Below are positions 6,371 to 14,526 of a stretch of 15,509 nt of DNA, one piece after another (position 1 is the stretch's first letter; the number at the start of each line of letters is the position of its first letter). Origin of the DNA: CAZCQG01 sp964500775 (GTDB lineage Bacteria; Campylobacterota; Campylobacteria; Campylobacterales; CAZCQG01). The notes under the pieces were generated by a model. The model ran no database searches. It saw nothing but the letters and a program-made list of their open reading frames with translations, and had not been told where the DNA came from. The translations under genes and the position numbers were made by a program. The DNA lies in assembly GCA_964500775.1 (NCBI GenBank), contig CAZCQG010000051.1, positions 1 through 15,509 on the forward strand, written 5' to 3'.

Positions 6371-7935
6371 TGGAGATAGTCTCACACGGCGAGGTCAGCA
6401 TACTTATTTTAGATTTCGGCAGTCAGTATACGCAACTCATTGCTAGAAGATTGCGTGAAAAAGGGGTCTATTGCGAGATAGTCCCTTTTAGCACAAAATT
6501 AGAAGATATAAAAGCAAAAAATCCAAAAGGAATCATCCTCTCGGGCGGTCCTGCGAGCGTGTATGCCGAAGATGCGTATAGGATTAGCGATGATGTTTTC
6601 AAACTCGGATTGCCTATCCTTGGAATCTGCTACGGGATGCAGCTCATCGTAGATATGCACGGCGGCAAGGTAGAGAGTGCGGAGAGCCATGAGTACGGCA
6701 AAGCGGAGATTTTTATAGATGTAGACCACGGGAGAGTTTCCCCCCTGTTTGAGGGAATCGAAGACGGCAATGTCGTGTGGATGAGTCACGGTGATAGGGT
6801 GACGCTTTTACCGCAAGGGTTTAAAAATATCGCACACTCTAGAAACTCCCCCTATGCCGCTATCGGCAATGATGCAGGGACGATATTTGCGGTGCAGTTC
6901 CACCCCGAGGTGTATCATAGTAAAAACGGCGCGGTGATGCTTAGCAACTTTGCTATCAATATTTGCGGAGCGAGCAGCGACTGGAATATGCACAACTTTG
7001 CCGAAGAGCAGATTCGACTTATTCGCGAAAAAGTGCAAGAGGGTAAGGTGCTTTGTGCCGTGAGCGGCGGCGTGGATAGCTCGGTCGTGGCGGCACTTTT
7101 ATACCGTGCCATCGGTGAGAGACTTGTTCCTGTTTTCGTCGATACGGGTCTGTTGCGAGCCAACGAACGTGAGAAGGTCGAGGATATGTTCCGCCGCGAA
7201 CTCAAAGTCCCCCTCATCACTGCCGATGCGAGCGAGATATTTTTGAGCAAGCTGCAAGGCGTGATTGATCCCGAGAAAAAGCGGAAGATAATCGGGGAGA
7301 CTTTTATCGAAGTCTTTGACGTAGAGGCGAAAAAACATAGCGGTATCAAATATTTGGCGCAGGGTACATTGTATCCCGATGTCATCGAGTCGGTCTCGGT
7401 AAAAGGACCTTCGAAGACAATCAAGTCGCACCATAACGTCGGCGGATTGCCCGATTGGATGCAGTTTGAGCTGATAGAACCTTTGCGCGAACTCTTTAAA
7501 GACGAAGTGCGCGCCCTTGGACGTGAGCTGGGGATGCCCAATGATATGTTAGAGCGCCATCCGTTCCCCGGTCCGGGGCTTGCTATCCGCATCATGGGCG
7601 AGGTCAAGAAAGAGGATTTAGAGCTCCTCCGTAAAGCCGATGTTATTATGCTTGATGAGCTAAAAACTAGCGGCTACTACACTAAGACGTGGCAGGCTTT
7701 TACCGTATTGCTCAATGTCCGTAGCGTAGGGGTTATGGGTGATAATAGAACATATGATAACACCGTTTGCGTGCGTGTAGTTGAGAGTGTAGATGGGATG
7801 ACTGCGACATTTGCGCATCTGCCGCATGAGTTATTAGAAAAAATAAGCACGAGAATCATCAATGAAGTCGAAGGTATCAATCGGGTGGTCTATGACATCA
7901 GCTCCAAGCCGCCCGCGACGATAGAGTGGGAGTAA
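6370..7935 (+). CDS. guaA: GMP synthase (glutamine-hydrolysing)
   Basis: Cytoplasmic enzyme that converts XMP, glutamine and ATP to GMP, the last step of guanine nucleotide synthesis. The 521 residues match the family. The N-terminal class I glutamine amidotransferase domain runs from about 10 to 200: ILDFGSQYTQLIARR, the nucleophile Cys87 in GICYGMQ, and His178 and Glu180 in QFHPE. The ATP pyrophosphatase domain follows, with the PP-loop SGGVDSS at 232-238 and VDTGLLR. The dimerisation domain carries QGTLYPDVIES (331-341), HPFPGPGLAIRI (397-408) and the conserved end KPPATIEWE. The ATG overlaps the last base of the nhaD stop; AGGA about ten bases upstream is a modest ribosome binding site. 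The next gene begins immediately after its stop codon. Confidence 0.98.
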   Translation: MEIVSHGEVSILILDFGSQYTQLIARRLREKGVYCEIVPFSTKLEDIKAKNPKGIILSGGPASVYAEDAYRISDDVFKLGLPILGICYGMQLIVDMHGGKVESAESHEYGKAEIFIDVDHGRVSPLFEGIEDGNVVWMSHGDRVTLLPQGFKNIAHSRNSPYAAIGNDAGTIFAVQFHPEVYHSKNGAVMLSNFAINICGASSDWNMHNFAEEQIRLIREKVQEGKVLCAVSGGVDSSVVAALLYRAIGERLVPVFVDTGLLRANEREKVEDMFRRELKVPLITADASEIFLSKLQGVIDPEKKRKIIGETFIEVFDVEAKKHSGIKYLAQGTLYPDVIESVSVKGPSKTIKSHHNVGGLPDWMQFELIEPLRELFKDEVRALGRELGMPNDMLERHPFPGPGLAIRIMGEVKKEDLELLRKADVIMLDELKTSGYYTKTWQAFTVLLNVRSVGVMGDNRTYDNTVCVRVVESVDGMTATFAHLPHELLEKISTRIINEVEGINRVVYDISSKPPATIEWE

Positions 7936-8565
7936 GTGTCTAAAAAGATTTATAACTTTTCGCTAAATGTCTTAGAAGGGGTGGAGAATCTCCCCCTTCT
8001 AGAGTACGCCTTTCTCACTCCGCACATAGATTTTTCACAATACGACTTACTGCTATTCACATCGAAAATCGCTATCAAATCACTAGATTCCTACACGACC
8101 GAATGGAAAAAAATCCCTTGTATCTCCATCGGAAAAAAAACAACCGACCTTCTCCAAAAGTTTGGGGCGAAAATATTTTACGAGTCGAAAAGCGGCTACG
8201 CAAAAGATTTGGAATCCGAGCTAATAGAATCATGCAAAGGCAAAAAGATACTCTATTTGCGCGGCGAAGAGGTGCATTTTGATATTGCGGCAGATAGCGC
8301 ATTGGATATTGCCGAATCACTCGTATATAAAACCGAATGTAAAGAATCAAGAGTTGAAATAGGGGAGGATTCGATACTCCTTTTTAGCTCTCCGAAGATT
8401 GTGCAATGTTTTCTCAAATGGCGTGGATTCCAAAAAGGAGACATCGCGGTCTGTATCGGAGAAAGCACGGCTGCTATCGTACCGCGCGGTGTAGAAACCT
8501 ACGTCAGTCAAGAAAAAACCCTCCAGGGCATGCTAGACCTAGCACATTCACTCTATTCCCAATAG
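7936..8565 (+). CDS. hemD: Uroporphyrinogen-III synthase
   Basis: Cyclises hydroxymethylbilane to uroporphyrinogen III, the branch-point precursor of haem, sirohaem and corrinoids. The 209 residues are slightly short for the family (about 220-260), as is common in this phylum. The family is recognised by weakly conserved but ordered marks on a two-lobed fold: LLLFTSKIAIKSL at 38-50, CISIGKKTTDLLQKFG at 62-77, KKILYLRGEE at 103-112, ILLFSSPKIVQCFL at 147-160 and AVCIGESTAAIV at 171-182. The start is GTG, placed directly after the guaA stop; GGGAG just before that stop lies only three bases from the GTG, so translation probably depends on coupling to guaA. The 3' end overlaps the convergent small exported-protein gene by 18 bp. 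HemD is so divergent that this call rests on motif order rather than strict residues. Confidence 0.85.
   Translation: MSKKIYNFSLNVLEGVENLPLLEYAFLTPHIDFSQYDLLLFTSKIAIKSLDSYTTEWKKIPCISIGKKTTDLLQKFGAKIFYESKSGYAKDLESELIESCKGKKILYLRGEEVHFDIAADSALDIAESLVYKTECKESRVEIGEDSILLFSSPKIVQCFLKWRGFQKGDIAVCIGESTAAIVPRGVETYVSQEKTLQGMLDLAHSLYSQ
8513..8544 (-). terminator. Possible intrinsic terminator of the secA unit, inside hemD
   Basis: Reading the minus strand just past the small exported-protein gene, there is a perfect inverted repeat TGCTAG-GT-CTAGCA (8531-8544), then CCCTGGAGGG (8519-8528, a short GC stem), directly followed by six T (8513-8518). This order resembles a rho-independent terminator, but the stem next to the T run is only three to four pairs. 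It lies within the 3' coding part of hemD. Confidence 0.4.
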
Positions 8566-8943
8566 CACGCAATCATAACCCCTTCGCAGTTTGCAAAACG
8601 CATACATCGGGAGATTTCTATCATAGTTTTTGAGGTTTTCGTAGTACTTCCACGGGAATCGCATACTGATTCCCTCCTCGCTTTTGACGCTCACTCCGCC
8701 GCTCTCATCGAGTCTCACCTCCAAAATAGTCGCCTTGACAAACAAAAGCGCGTCTTTGAGACCCTGTTTTTGTTTTAGCGTGAGTTTGTCATACCCTTTG
8801 TAAGGAATCACTAATGTATTGTCATAAACGACATAGCCGTTTGGAAATGCCTCAACGGAGTGTAAATAGAGCTGCTCTATTTTTGGGTTGAGCGCATAGA
8901 GATTCAGGGTGACACAAAGAAAAAACCCGAAATATCTACTCAT
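8548..8943 (-). CDS. Small exported protein of unknown function
   Basis: 131 residues that I do not assign to a family. Residues 1-17 look like a short Sec signal peptide (MSRYFGFFLCVTLNLYA, likely cut after LYA). Cys10 lies within it but the preceding residue is Leu, so it is not a lipobox. The mature part would be a compact periplasmic protein of about 114 residues with alternating strand-like segments (NGYVVYDNTLVIPY, ATILEVRLDE), and Cys117 and Cys125 near the C-terminus could form a disulfide. The ATG overlaps the end of the upstream permease gene by 8 bp, and an in-frame TGA two codons upstream excludes an earlier start, so translation is likely coupled. Its position last in a secA-permease unit suggests an envelope role, but that is inference from context only. 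The 3' end overlaps hemD by 18 bp. Confidence 0.72.
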   Translation of the reverse strand: MSRYFGFFLCVTLNLYALNPKIEQLYLHSVEAFPNGYVVYDNTLVIPYKGYDKLTLKQKQGLKDALLFVKATILEVRLDESGGVSVKSEEGISMRFPWKYYENLKNYDRNLPMYAFCKLRRGYDCVLLGIE

Positions 8944-10141
8944 TCCTCAAAACTTCAAGCACATTTATATCGGAAGCTTTTTTCGCAGGATAGAACGAAG
9001 AGGCGAGCACTATAATCGAAGCTCCGAATATGATAAGCGCGATGTCTTTAGCGCTCATCTCTAGCGGCAGTTTAGAAGAGCCGTAGACATCCGCGGGGAG
9101 GGTGATAATGTCAAAATTCCCCAAGACCCACACCCCAAAAAGTCCTAATGCCACCCCAAGGATGATGCCGCCAAATCCAATGACGTTGCCGAGCAGAAAG
9201 AAACTCTCTTTGATCTCTTTTTTACTCGCTCCCATACTTAGTAATAGTGCGATCTCTTTGCGGCGATTCATAATAGTCATCAAAAGCGAGCTTATGATAT
9301 TGAGCGAACCGATAAGGATGATGAGCATAAGTACGATAAAAAGGGCGCGCTTCTCCATCTCCAATGCGGCGAAAAAGTTACCGTTTTGTTGCCACCAACC
9401 CACGACCCCGTAAATGGGCGGCAGATAGCTTTTGAGCTTTTGTATGTCGGTTTTAGGATCTACGGAAAATATATGAATCCCATCGATCGCATCTTCTCTC
9501 ATCCCGCCGATAACCCGCAAGGAATCTAACGAAACATACGCATAGCTTTTGTCATACGCGTGGAGTCCCGAATGAAATTTTCCGATAACGTTAAACCGTT
9601 TTATCTTGGGCATCGCACCTAGACCGCTTGGCTCTACCTCGGTAAAAACAACCGTCGCTCTTTGTCCGATTTGCAACAAAAGTTCATTTACGAGAGCTGA
9701 TCCTACGAGAATATCAAATTTACCGACCTCCGTATTTTCGAGGCTTTCTGCGATTATAGAATTTACTTGCGATTCCCTTCGCGCATCTACGCCAAAGAGT
9801 GAGATTCCAAACATCGAATTGCCGTTTTTGATGATTCCTTGGGTGTTGATAAAAGGGCTAAAAAGCATATCGGGAAATTTCGATTCCAGCTCTTTTATGA
9901 GCGTCTCGCTCATCGGCTCAAACCCTTTTTTATATACCGTCAGCGGGTAGTTCATCACGAAGAGTTTTTTTTCGAAATCCCTATCAAAACCCTGCATTAT
10001 CGCCATCGCGACGATAAGCACCATCACCCCTATCGCCACCCCCAAAAAAGCTAGAATGGCGGTGATGGAGATAAAAGGCTGGGTTTTGTCAAATCGCAGA
10101 TATTTTTTTACTAAAAATAGCTGAATAGCGCTAGCTCGCAT
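8936..10141 (-). CDS. LolC/LolE-family lipoprotein-releasing ABC permease (LolF-like)
   Basis: Inner-membrane subunit of the ABC transporter that, with an ATPase (LolD), extracts lipoproteins and hands them to LolA. The 401 residues show the MacB/FtsX topology: N-terminal helix at about 23-50 with AFLGVAIGVMVLIVAMAIMQGFDRDF, close to the LolC/LolE pattern around NGFDREF; a large periplasmic domain at about 55-262; and three C-terminal membrane helices at about 266-290, 315-341 and 365-390. RRKEIALLLSMGAS at 293-306 is the coupling-helix region that contacts the ATPase, and SSFYPAKKASDINVLEVLRNE is the typical FtsX-domain end. I see no second permease or lolD gene here, so a single LolF-like homodimer is likely. 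The ATG lies three bases after the secA stop and in the same frame; the only SD-like sequence, AAAGG, abuts the start, so coupling to secA is likely. Nearby lolA supports the role. Confidence 0.88.
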   Translation of the reverse strand: MRASAIQLFLVKKYLRFDKTQPFISITAILAFLGVAIGVMVLIVAMAIMQGFDRDFEKKLFVMNYPLTVYKKGFEPMSETLIKELESKFPDMLFSPFINTQGIIKNGNSMFGISLFGVDARRESQVNSIIAESLENTEVGKFDILVGSALVNELLLQIGQRATVVFTEVEPSGLGAMPKIKRFNVIGKFHSGLHAYDKSYAYVSLDSLRVIGGMREDAIDGIHIFSVDPKTDIQKLKSYLPPIYGVVGWWQQNGNFFAALEMEKRALFIVLMLIILIGSLNIISSLLMTIMNRRKEIALLLSMGASKKEIKESFFLLGNVIGFGGIILGVALGLFGVWVLGNFDIITLPADVYGSSKLPLEMSAKDIALIIFGASIIVLASSFYPAKKASDINVLEVLRNE

Positions 10142-10144
10142 CCT

Positions 10145-12718
10145 TTATTCTGCTACCAATCCCCGTTTCGGACCGCTTTTTCCGCAGCAATATTTGTATT
10201 TTTTCCCGCTCCCGCAAGGGCACAGTTCGTTTCGCGCTATTTTCTTTTCAGATTCATTGCTTTCGTTCCCGAGTGATTGGGTGAATTTTACGTTTGAGGT
10301 CATTTCGCGCTCCAACGCCTCTAATGCTCTTCTAGTGGCTTCCCGTTCGGCTTCTTCCTCTTTGGAGCGGAGTCTTAGAGCATGGAGTGTTTTTACCGCT
10401 TCGTTTTTGATTCGAGAGATGAGCTCCATAAACATATTGTAGCTCTCTTTTTTGTACTCCACGAGCGGATCTTTTTGGTTGTAGCCGCGAAGTCCGATAC
10501 CGGTTTTGAGGTTATCCATCGAGTAGAGATGGTCTCTCCAGTCGTTATCGAGTACTTGCAAATAGACTATCCGCTCTATCTCTTTTTTCTGATTCTCTTC
10601 AAGTATCGACATTTTTTCGGTATAGGCATTTTTGAGCAGGTGGGTACATTTATCGAGCAAATCGGCGTATTCGAGGTTTTCTAGCTCCCCTTTGTCTACC
10701 GAAAACGCAAATTGTTCTTTGAACATCTGTATGAGTTTTTCGGTGTCGAAATCCTCTTTTTTGAGTCCGTCAAAGATTCCCGCTTCTTCAAAGAGAAGGT
10801 TGAGCGCTTCTACTCGATTCTCCTCTATCCTTTTTGCGTGATCGCGTTCTTCATCGAGAAGTTCGTCTCTTAGGCGGTAGATCACTTTTCTTTGCTCATT
10901 GGCTACGTCGTCGTATTCGAGGAGGTGTTTTCTTGATTCAAAGTGGAGATTCTCCACTTTTTTCTGCGCGTTTTCGACGGCTCGTGTGACCATCCCGGAT
11001 TCGATATGCTCCCCTTCGTCGATTCCTAGTCTATCCATTATATTTTTTATGCGATCACTACCGAAGATTCTTAATAAGTTATCTTCAAGGCTCAAATAAA
11101 ACTGGCTTACCCCCGGATCTCCTTGCCGTCCGCTTCTTCCTCGTAGTTGGTTATCTATCCTGCGGCTCTCGTGTCGTTCAGTACCGATGATATAGAGACC
11201 GCCGAGATTCTTCACCTCTTCGTCTATCTTGATGTCCACGCCTCGTCCCGCCATATTCGTAGCAATCGTCACCGCCCCTTTTTTCCCTGCATCCATAATT
11301 ATCTGCGCCTCTTTTTCGTGCTGCTTGGCATTGAGAACCGTGTGCGGGATTTTCTCTTTTTTGAGTATCGAGTGGAGAAGTTCGCTCTTTTCGATAGAGG
11401 CTGTCCCTACGAGGACGGGTTGCCCTTTTGCGTGGAGCTCTTTGATCTTTTTGGTTACCGCATCAAACTTCTCTTTTTCGGTTTTATAGATGAGGTCGTT
11501 GAGGTCGGCTCTAGTTACGGGGACGTTTGTGGGGATGGAGACGACATCAAGCGAGTAGATTTGCGAAAATTCGGTCGCTTCGGTTTGTGCCGTACCCGTC
11601 ATACCGGCGAGTTTTTTATAGAGTCTGAAATAGTTTTGGAACGTAATATCCGCTAATGTCTGTGATTCCTCTTTGATGGAGACACCCTCTTTTGCTTCGA
11701 GTGCTTGGTGGAGACCTTCGCTAAATCTTCTCCCCTCGCTAAGCCTCCCCGTAAATTCATCTACGATCACCACTTCGCCCTCTTTGACCACATAGTCCAC
11801 ATCGATTTCAAAAAGATGATTCGCTTTGAGTGCTTGATCGAGGTGATGGGCGAGGATAGCGTTTTCTATGCTGTAGAGATTATCTACGTTGAAAGCTTTC
11901 TCCGCCTTTTCGATTCCGCTGTCGTTGAGGAGTATAACTCTACTTTTTTCATCGACGCTAAAGTCTTCGTCTTTGATGAGTTTGAGTGCGACTTCGTTGG
12001 CGACTTTGTAGTTTTCGAGCCTTCTGTTTGCGGGACCCGAGATGATGAGCGGCGTTCTAGCTTCATCGATAAGGATAGAATCGACTTCATCCACGATAGC
12101 GAAAAAGTGCTCCCTTTGTACCTTCTCTTTGAGGCTGTATTTCATATTGTCTCTAAGGTAGTCAAATCCAAATTCGTTATTTGTCCCGTATACGACGTTT
12201 CTCGCATAATGTTCTATGCGTTCCGTATCACTCGTAGCGCCCGTGATTACCCCTACGCTATATCCTAAAAACTCATACAGCGGAGCCATCATCGAAGCAT
12301 CCCGTTTGGCGAGGTAGTCGTTGACGGTAATGATATGTACGCTTTTGCCGCTCATAGCATTCAAGCACACGGGGAGGGTGGCGACGAGTGTTTTCCCTTC
12401 GCCCGTTTTCATCTCGGATATTTTCCCCTCGTGCAAAACGATACCGCCGACTAATTGCACGTCAAAATGGCGCATCCCAAGCGTCCTAATGCTCGCTTCT
12501 CTCGTAATGGCAAAGCTATCGAATAAAACGTCATCCAAGCTTTTTTCGCCCGCTTGTACTGAAGTCTTGAGTGCGGCGAATGCGCTTTTGAGTTCTTCAT
12601 CGCTTAGATTCTTATAGTGCTCTTCGAGGGCGTTGATGCTTTGGATTCTTTGTCGATATTTTTTGATTTCTCTGTCGTTTTTAGTACCGAATAACAATTT
12701 GCCGAGTTTGCTAAACAT
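10145..12718 (-). CDS. secA: Preprotein translocase ATPase SecA
   Basis: Motor that pushes unfolded preproteins through SecYEG using ATP. The 857 residues are a normal length for this phylum. The start MFSKLGKLLFGTKNDREIKKY is typical. Visible: HEGKISEMKTGEGKT with the Walker A at 103-110; ITVNDYLAKRD at 130-139; YGTNNEFGFDYLRDNM at 177-192; Walker B region VDEVDSILIDEARTPL at 209-224; the helicase motifs NMAGRGVDI and LRGRSGRQGDPG; helical scaffold NDWRDHLYSMD; and a C-terminal zinc-binding SEC-C motif with Cys833, Cys835, Cys844 and Cys845 (CPCGSG...YCCG), followed by a basic tail. The C-terminal CC replaces the more usual CH pair. AAGG at 12728-12731 lies nine bases before the ATG. It heads a unit with the Lol permease and a small exported protein, and is divergent from lolA. 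Confidence 0.98.
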   Translation of the reverse strand: MFSKLGKLLFGTKNDREIKKYRQRIQSINALEEHYKNLSDEELKSAFAALKTSVQAGEKSLDDVLFDSFAITREASIRTLGMRHFDVQLVGGIVLHEGKISEMKTGEGKTLVATLPVCLNAMSGKSVHIITVNDYLAKRDASMMAPLYEFLGYSVGVITGATSDTERIEHYARNVVYGTNNEFGFDYLRDNMKYSLKEKVQREHFFAIVDEVDSILIDEARTPLIISGPANRRLENYKVANEVALKLIKDEDFSVDEKSRVILLNDSGIEKAEKAFNVDNLYSIENAILAHHLDQALKANHLFEIDVDYVVKEGEVVIVDEFTGRLSEGRRFSEGLHQALEAKEGVSIKEESQTLADITFQNYFRLYKKLAGMTGTAQTEATEFSQIYSLDVVSIPTNVPVTRADLNDLIYKTEKEKFDAVTKKIKELHAKGQPVLVGTASIEKSELLHSILKKEKIPHTVLNAKQHEKEAQIIMDAGKKGAVTIATNMAGRGVDIKIDEEVKNLGGLYIIGTERHESRRIDNQLRGRSGRQGDPGVSQFYLSLEDNLLRIFGSDRIKNIMDRLGIDEGEHIESGMVTRAVENAQKKVENLHFESRKHLLEYDDVANEQRKVIYRLRDELLDEERDHAKRIEENRVEALNLLFEEAGIFDGLKKEDFDTEKLIQMFKEQFAFSVDKGELENLEYADLLDKCTHLLKNAYTEKMSILEENQKKEIERIVYLQVLDNDWRDHLYSMDNLKTGIGLRGYNQKDPLVEYKKESYNMFMELISRIKNEAVKTLHALRLRSKEEEAEREATRRALEALEREMTSNVKFTQSLGNESNESEKKIARNELCPCGSGKKYKYCCGKSGPKRGLVAE

Positions 12719-12794
12719 TAATATCTACCTTGTATAATTTTCTTTAGATTTTATCGAAAGATAGATGTGAAAAAGATAATGGAGGCAAGGGGCT
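12719..12794. promoter_or_regulatory. Divergent promoter region between secA and lolA
   Basis: This 76-bp AT-rich gap is the longest non-coding stretch in the window. On the plus strand TATAAT at 12733-12738 is a perfect -10 hexamer, with a start predicted about 50 bases before lolA. On the minus strand TAAAAT (12748-12753) is a likely -10 for secA, preceded by a T-rich run, as is usual for sigma-70 promoters in this phylum, and leaving a leader of about 20-25 bases that includes AAGG. The two promoters would overlap back to back and could interfere. A short repeat TATC-GAAA-GATA lies at 12752-12763. No binding site of a known regulator was recognised. Confidence 0.5.
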
Positions 12795-13316
12795 TTGTTG
12801 CGAATAACGGTATTTATTTTTTTAGCGCTCTCATTTTGTTTCGGAGGGGAGTTGCGACTGCAAAACGAGTTTAAAGCCGACTTTGTCCAAGAGATAATCT
12901 CACCCGAAAATACGACGATTCGGTATGAAGGAAAAGTCTATTTTAAAGCACCCGATTATTTACGTTGGGATTATTTCAAACCGATAAAAAAAAGTGTCTA
13001 TATCGCCCATAAAAACGTCGTCGTTTATGAGCCCGAACTCGAACAAGCCATCATCAAAGGACTTTCTGAAGAGCTAAGTCTCTCCCGTATCCTCAAAAAC
13101 TCCACTCCTCTTAGTGAAGGGAAATTTGTCAGTAAATTTGAAGAGAAAGAGTACGTCTTGGAGATGGAAGGGGAGGTTTTAAAAAGTATCACATTTGAAG
13201 ATATTTTGCAAAACAAAGTGGTGATTCGTTTTGAAAACACCGATATAAAAAGCGAGTTGGATAAATCACTTTTTCTTTTTGTCCCCGAAAACGGTGTAGA
13301 CGTTATATATCAGTAG
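12795..13316 (+). CDS. lolA: Outer-membrane lipoprotein carrier protein LolA
   Basis: Periplasmic chaperone that carries lipoproteins from the Lol ABC transporter to the outer membrane. 173 residues, slightly short for LolA (about 180-205). A signal peptide covers about residues 1-17. The mature part shows the LolA pattern: FKADFVQEI near the start, GKVYFKAPDYLRWDYFKP at 46-63 (the conserved W-D/Y-P segment), then YIAHKNVVVYEPELEQAI and later hydrophobic strands building the half-barrel. There is no ATG in frame; the start is TTG at 12795 or the adjacent TTG at 12798. GGAGG (12781-12785) fits the first with nine-base spacing and AAGGGG (12787-12792) fits the second with five. Cys15 sits in the signal peptide after Phe, which is not a lipobox. 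It is divergent from secA and overlaps the convergent histidine kinase gene by 14 bp. Confidence 0.9.
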   Translation: MLRITVFIFLALSFCFGGELRLQNEFKADFVQEIISPENTTIRYEGKVYFKAPDYLRWDYFKPIKKSVYIAHKNVVVYEPELEQAIIKGLSEELSLSRILKNSTPLSEGKFVSKFEEKEYVLEMEGEVLKSITFEDILQNKVVIRFENTDIKSELDKSLFLFVPENGVDVIYQ

Positions 13317-14493
13317 GGCGGTAACGCGGGAGCGTGAGGGTAAAGAGCGCCCCGCCTTCGTGATTGCGCACTTCGATTCTTCCTTTGAGATTGTGTTCTA
13401 CGATAATTTTGGAGATGTAAAGCCCTATACCGGTTCCGCTTTTTCCTTTCGTCGTGAAACTATTTTCGAAAATTTTATCGGGGAGATATTCTTGCGGGAT
13501 TCCTCCGCCGTTATCTTGCACGCTTACTATTATCGCGTCGTCTTTCGCGAGCGTTTTGATTTCTATGCTCCCCCTTTCTACACTTTTTTCCACCAAAACG
13601 TCTTGAGCGTTTTTGATGATGTTGAGCATCACTTGGGCAAATTCATTTTGTACCCCTAGGAGCGTGTAGTCACTACCGCGGTCGTATATAAACGTAATAT
13701 CGACCCCGACTTTTTTCAAAGTGCTGTTGAGTATCGCGATAATGCCCGTAATGGCATCTATTGCACTAAAGGGGTGCATTATCTTATCGGGGCGGAGAAA
13801 ATTTCTAAAATCCTCTATGGTTTGATTCATAAAGCTCGTTTGATTGAGAATATCTTTAGTCGCTTTTGTGATTGATTCGGGTGTAGCTTCTCCGTATTCG
13901 GCGAGGTCGTCTAGATTTTGTATGATAATGTTTATCGCGTTGATGGGTTGTCTCCATTGGTGTGCGATGGTCGCTAGCATTTCGCCCATAGAGGCGAGTT
14001 TTGATTGTTCTATCAATAACTCTTTTTGCGCTTTATTTTTTTCCTCCAACATTTTTTCGTAGCGTAGATTTTCCGTCATATCCTTAAAAGTGACCACAAA
14101 ACCGTTTTCAATCAGAGGAAAATAATCGTATCGAACTAAAAAAAATCGCTCTTCTTCTTTCTGTCTGTCATACATACATACATAGCTTTCATTCTTGTTT
14201 TTTTTATTTCGAATAAGTGCTTTTAGAAATGCCGTATCCTCTTCAAAGTCGTACAACATCTCCTCGCGGTTTAAAAATAGGGATGTGAGATTCTTATGTT
14301 TTTCATAGAAAAGATTTATCGTAGCCACGCCGAAAAACTCGAAGAATCTTCTGTTGCATTCAGAGATAGATTCGTCATTAATGACGATAATAATCTCATT
14401 TTGAATATCTAGTATCGTTTGGAGGAGATTCTTTTGTTCGTAAAGGAGAGTATTTAGTTTGTCATCGACGGGCATTTTTATCCGTTGTTTCAT
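13303..14493 (-). CDS. Soluble PAS-domain sensor histidine kinase
   Basis: Two-component sensor kinase of 396 residues with no membrane segment, so probably cytoplasmic. An N-terminal helix (about 10-30) leads into a PAS domain (about 30-145: SECNRRFFEFFG, then VVTFKDMTENL at the end). A coiled-coil linker (146-163) joins the dimerisation/phosphotransfer helix with phospho-acceptor His178 in IAHQWRQPINA. The ATPase domain has the N box QVMLNIIKNAQD (287-298), G1 DNGGGI (327-332), F box FENSFTTKG (342-350) and G2 GTGIGLYIS (353-361), so it looks active. No response regulator is adjacent. It follows a PAS protein gene by 33 bp. No good ribosome binding site precedes the ATG at 14493; the ATG at 14475 (residue 7) has GGA at suitable spacing and is an alternative start. 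A TATAGC hexamer at 14504-14509 could be a -10. The signal sensed is unknown. Confidence 0.9.
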   Translation of the reverse strand: MKQRIKMPVDDKLNTLLYEQKNLLQTILDIQNEIIIVINDESISECNRRFFEFFGVATINLFYEKHKNLTSLFLNREEMLYDFEEDTAFLKALIRNKKNKNESYVCMYDRQKEEERFFLVRYDYFPLIENGFVVTFKDMTENLRYEKMLEEKNKAQKELLIEQSKLASMGEMLATIAHQWRQPINAINIIIQNLDDLAEYGEATPESITKATKDILNQTSFMNQTIEDFRNFLRPDKIMHPFSAIDAITGIIAILNSTLKKVGVDITFIYDRGSDYTLLGVQNEFAQVMLNIIKNAQDVLVEKSVERGSIEIKTLAKDDAIIVSVQDNGGGIPQEYLPDKIFENSFTTKGKSGTGIGLYISKIIVEHNLKGRIEVRNHEGGALFTLTLPRYRPTDI

Positions 14494-14526
14494 TTAAAAT
14501 TAGGCTATAGTGTAACATATTCTTTC

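Noticed and set aside
6915..7607. A 230-codon open frame on the minus strand inside guaA
   Set aside because: It lies wholly within guaA, whose full domain set is intact. Its translation is rich in Ser, Arg and Pro with no recognisable motif, typical of an antisense shadow frame.
11705..12268. Long open frames on the plus strand inside secA (also 11147-11656)
   Set aside because: secA is complete with all motifs on the opposite strand. The plus-strand translations have no domain pattern, so they are shadow frames.
12795..12850. LolA or the small exported protein (8548-8943) as a lipoprotein because of a cysteine in the signal peptide
   Set aside because: The residue before the cysteine is Phe in LolA and Leu in the other, neither of which fits the lipobox, where Gly, Ala or Ser is expected.
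13315..13365. GC-rich GGCGG...CCGCC repeat after the lolA stop as a terminator
   Set aside because: No T run follows it in the lolA direction, and the sequence encodes the conserved C-terminal end of the histidine kinase.
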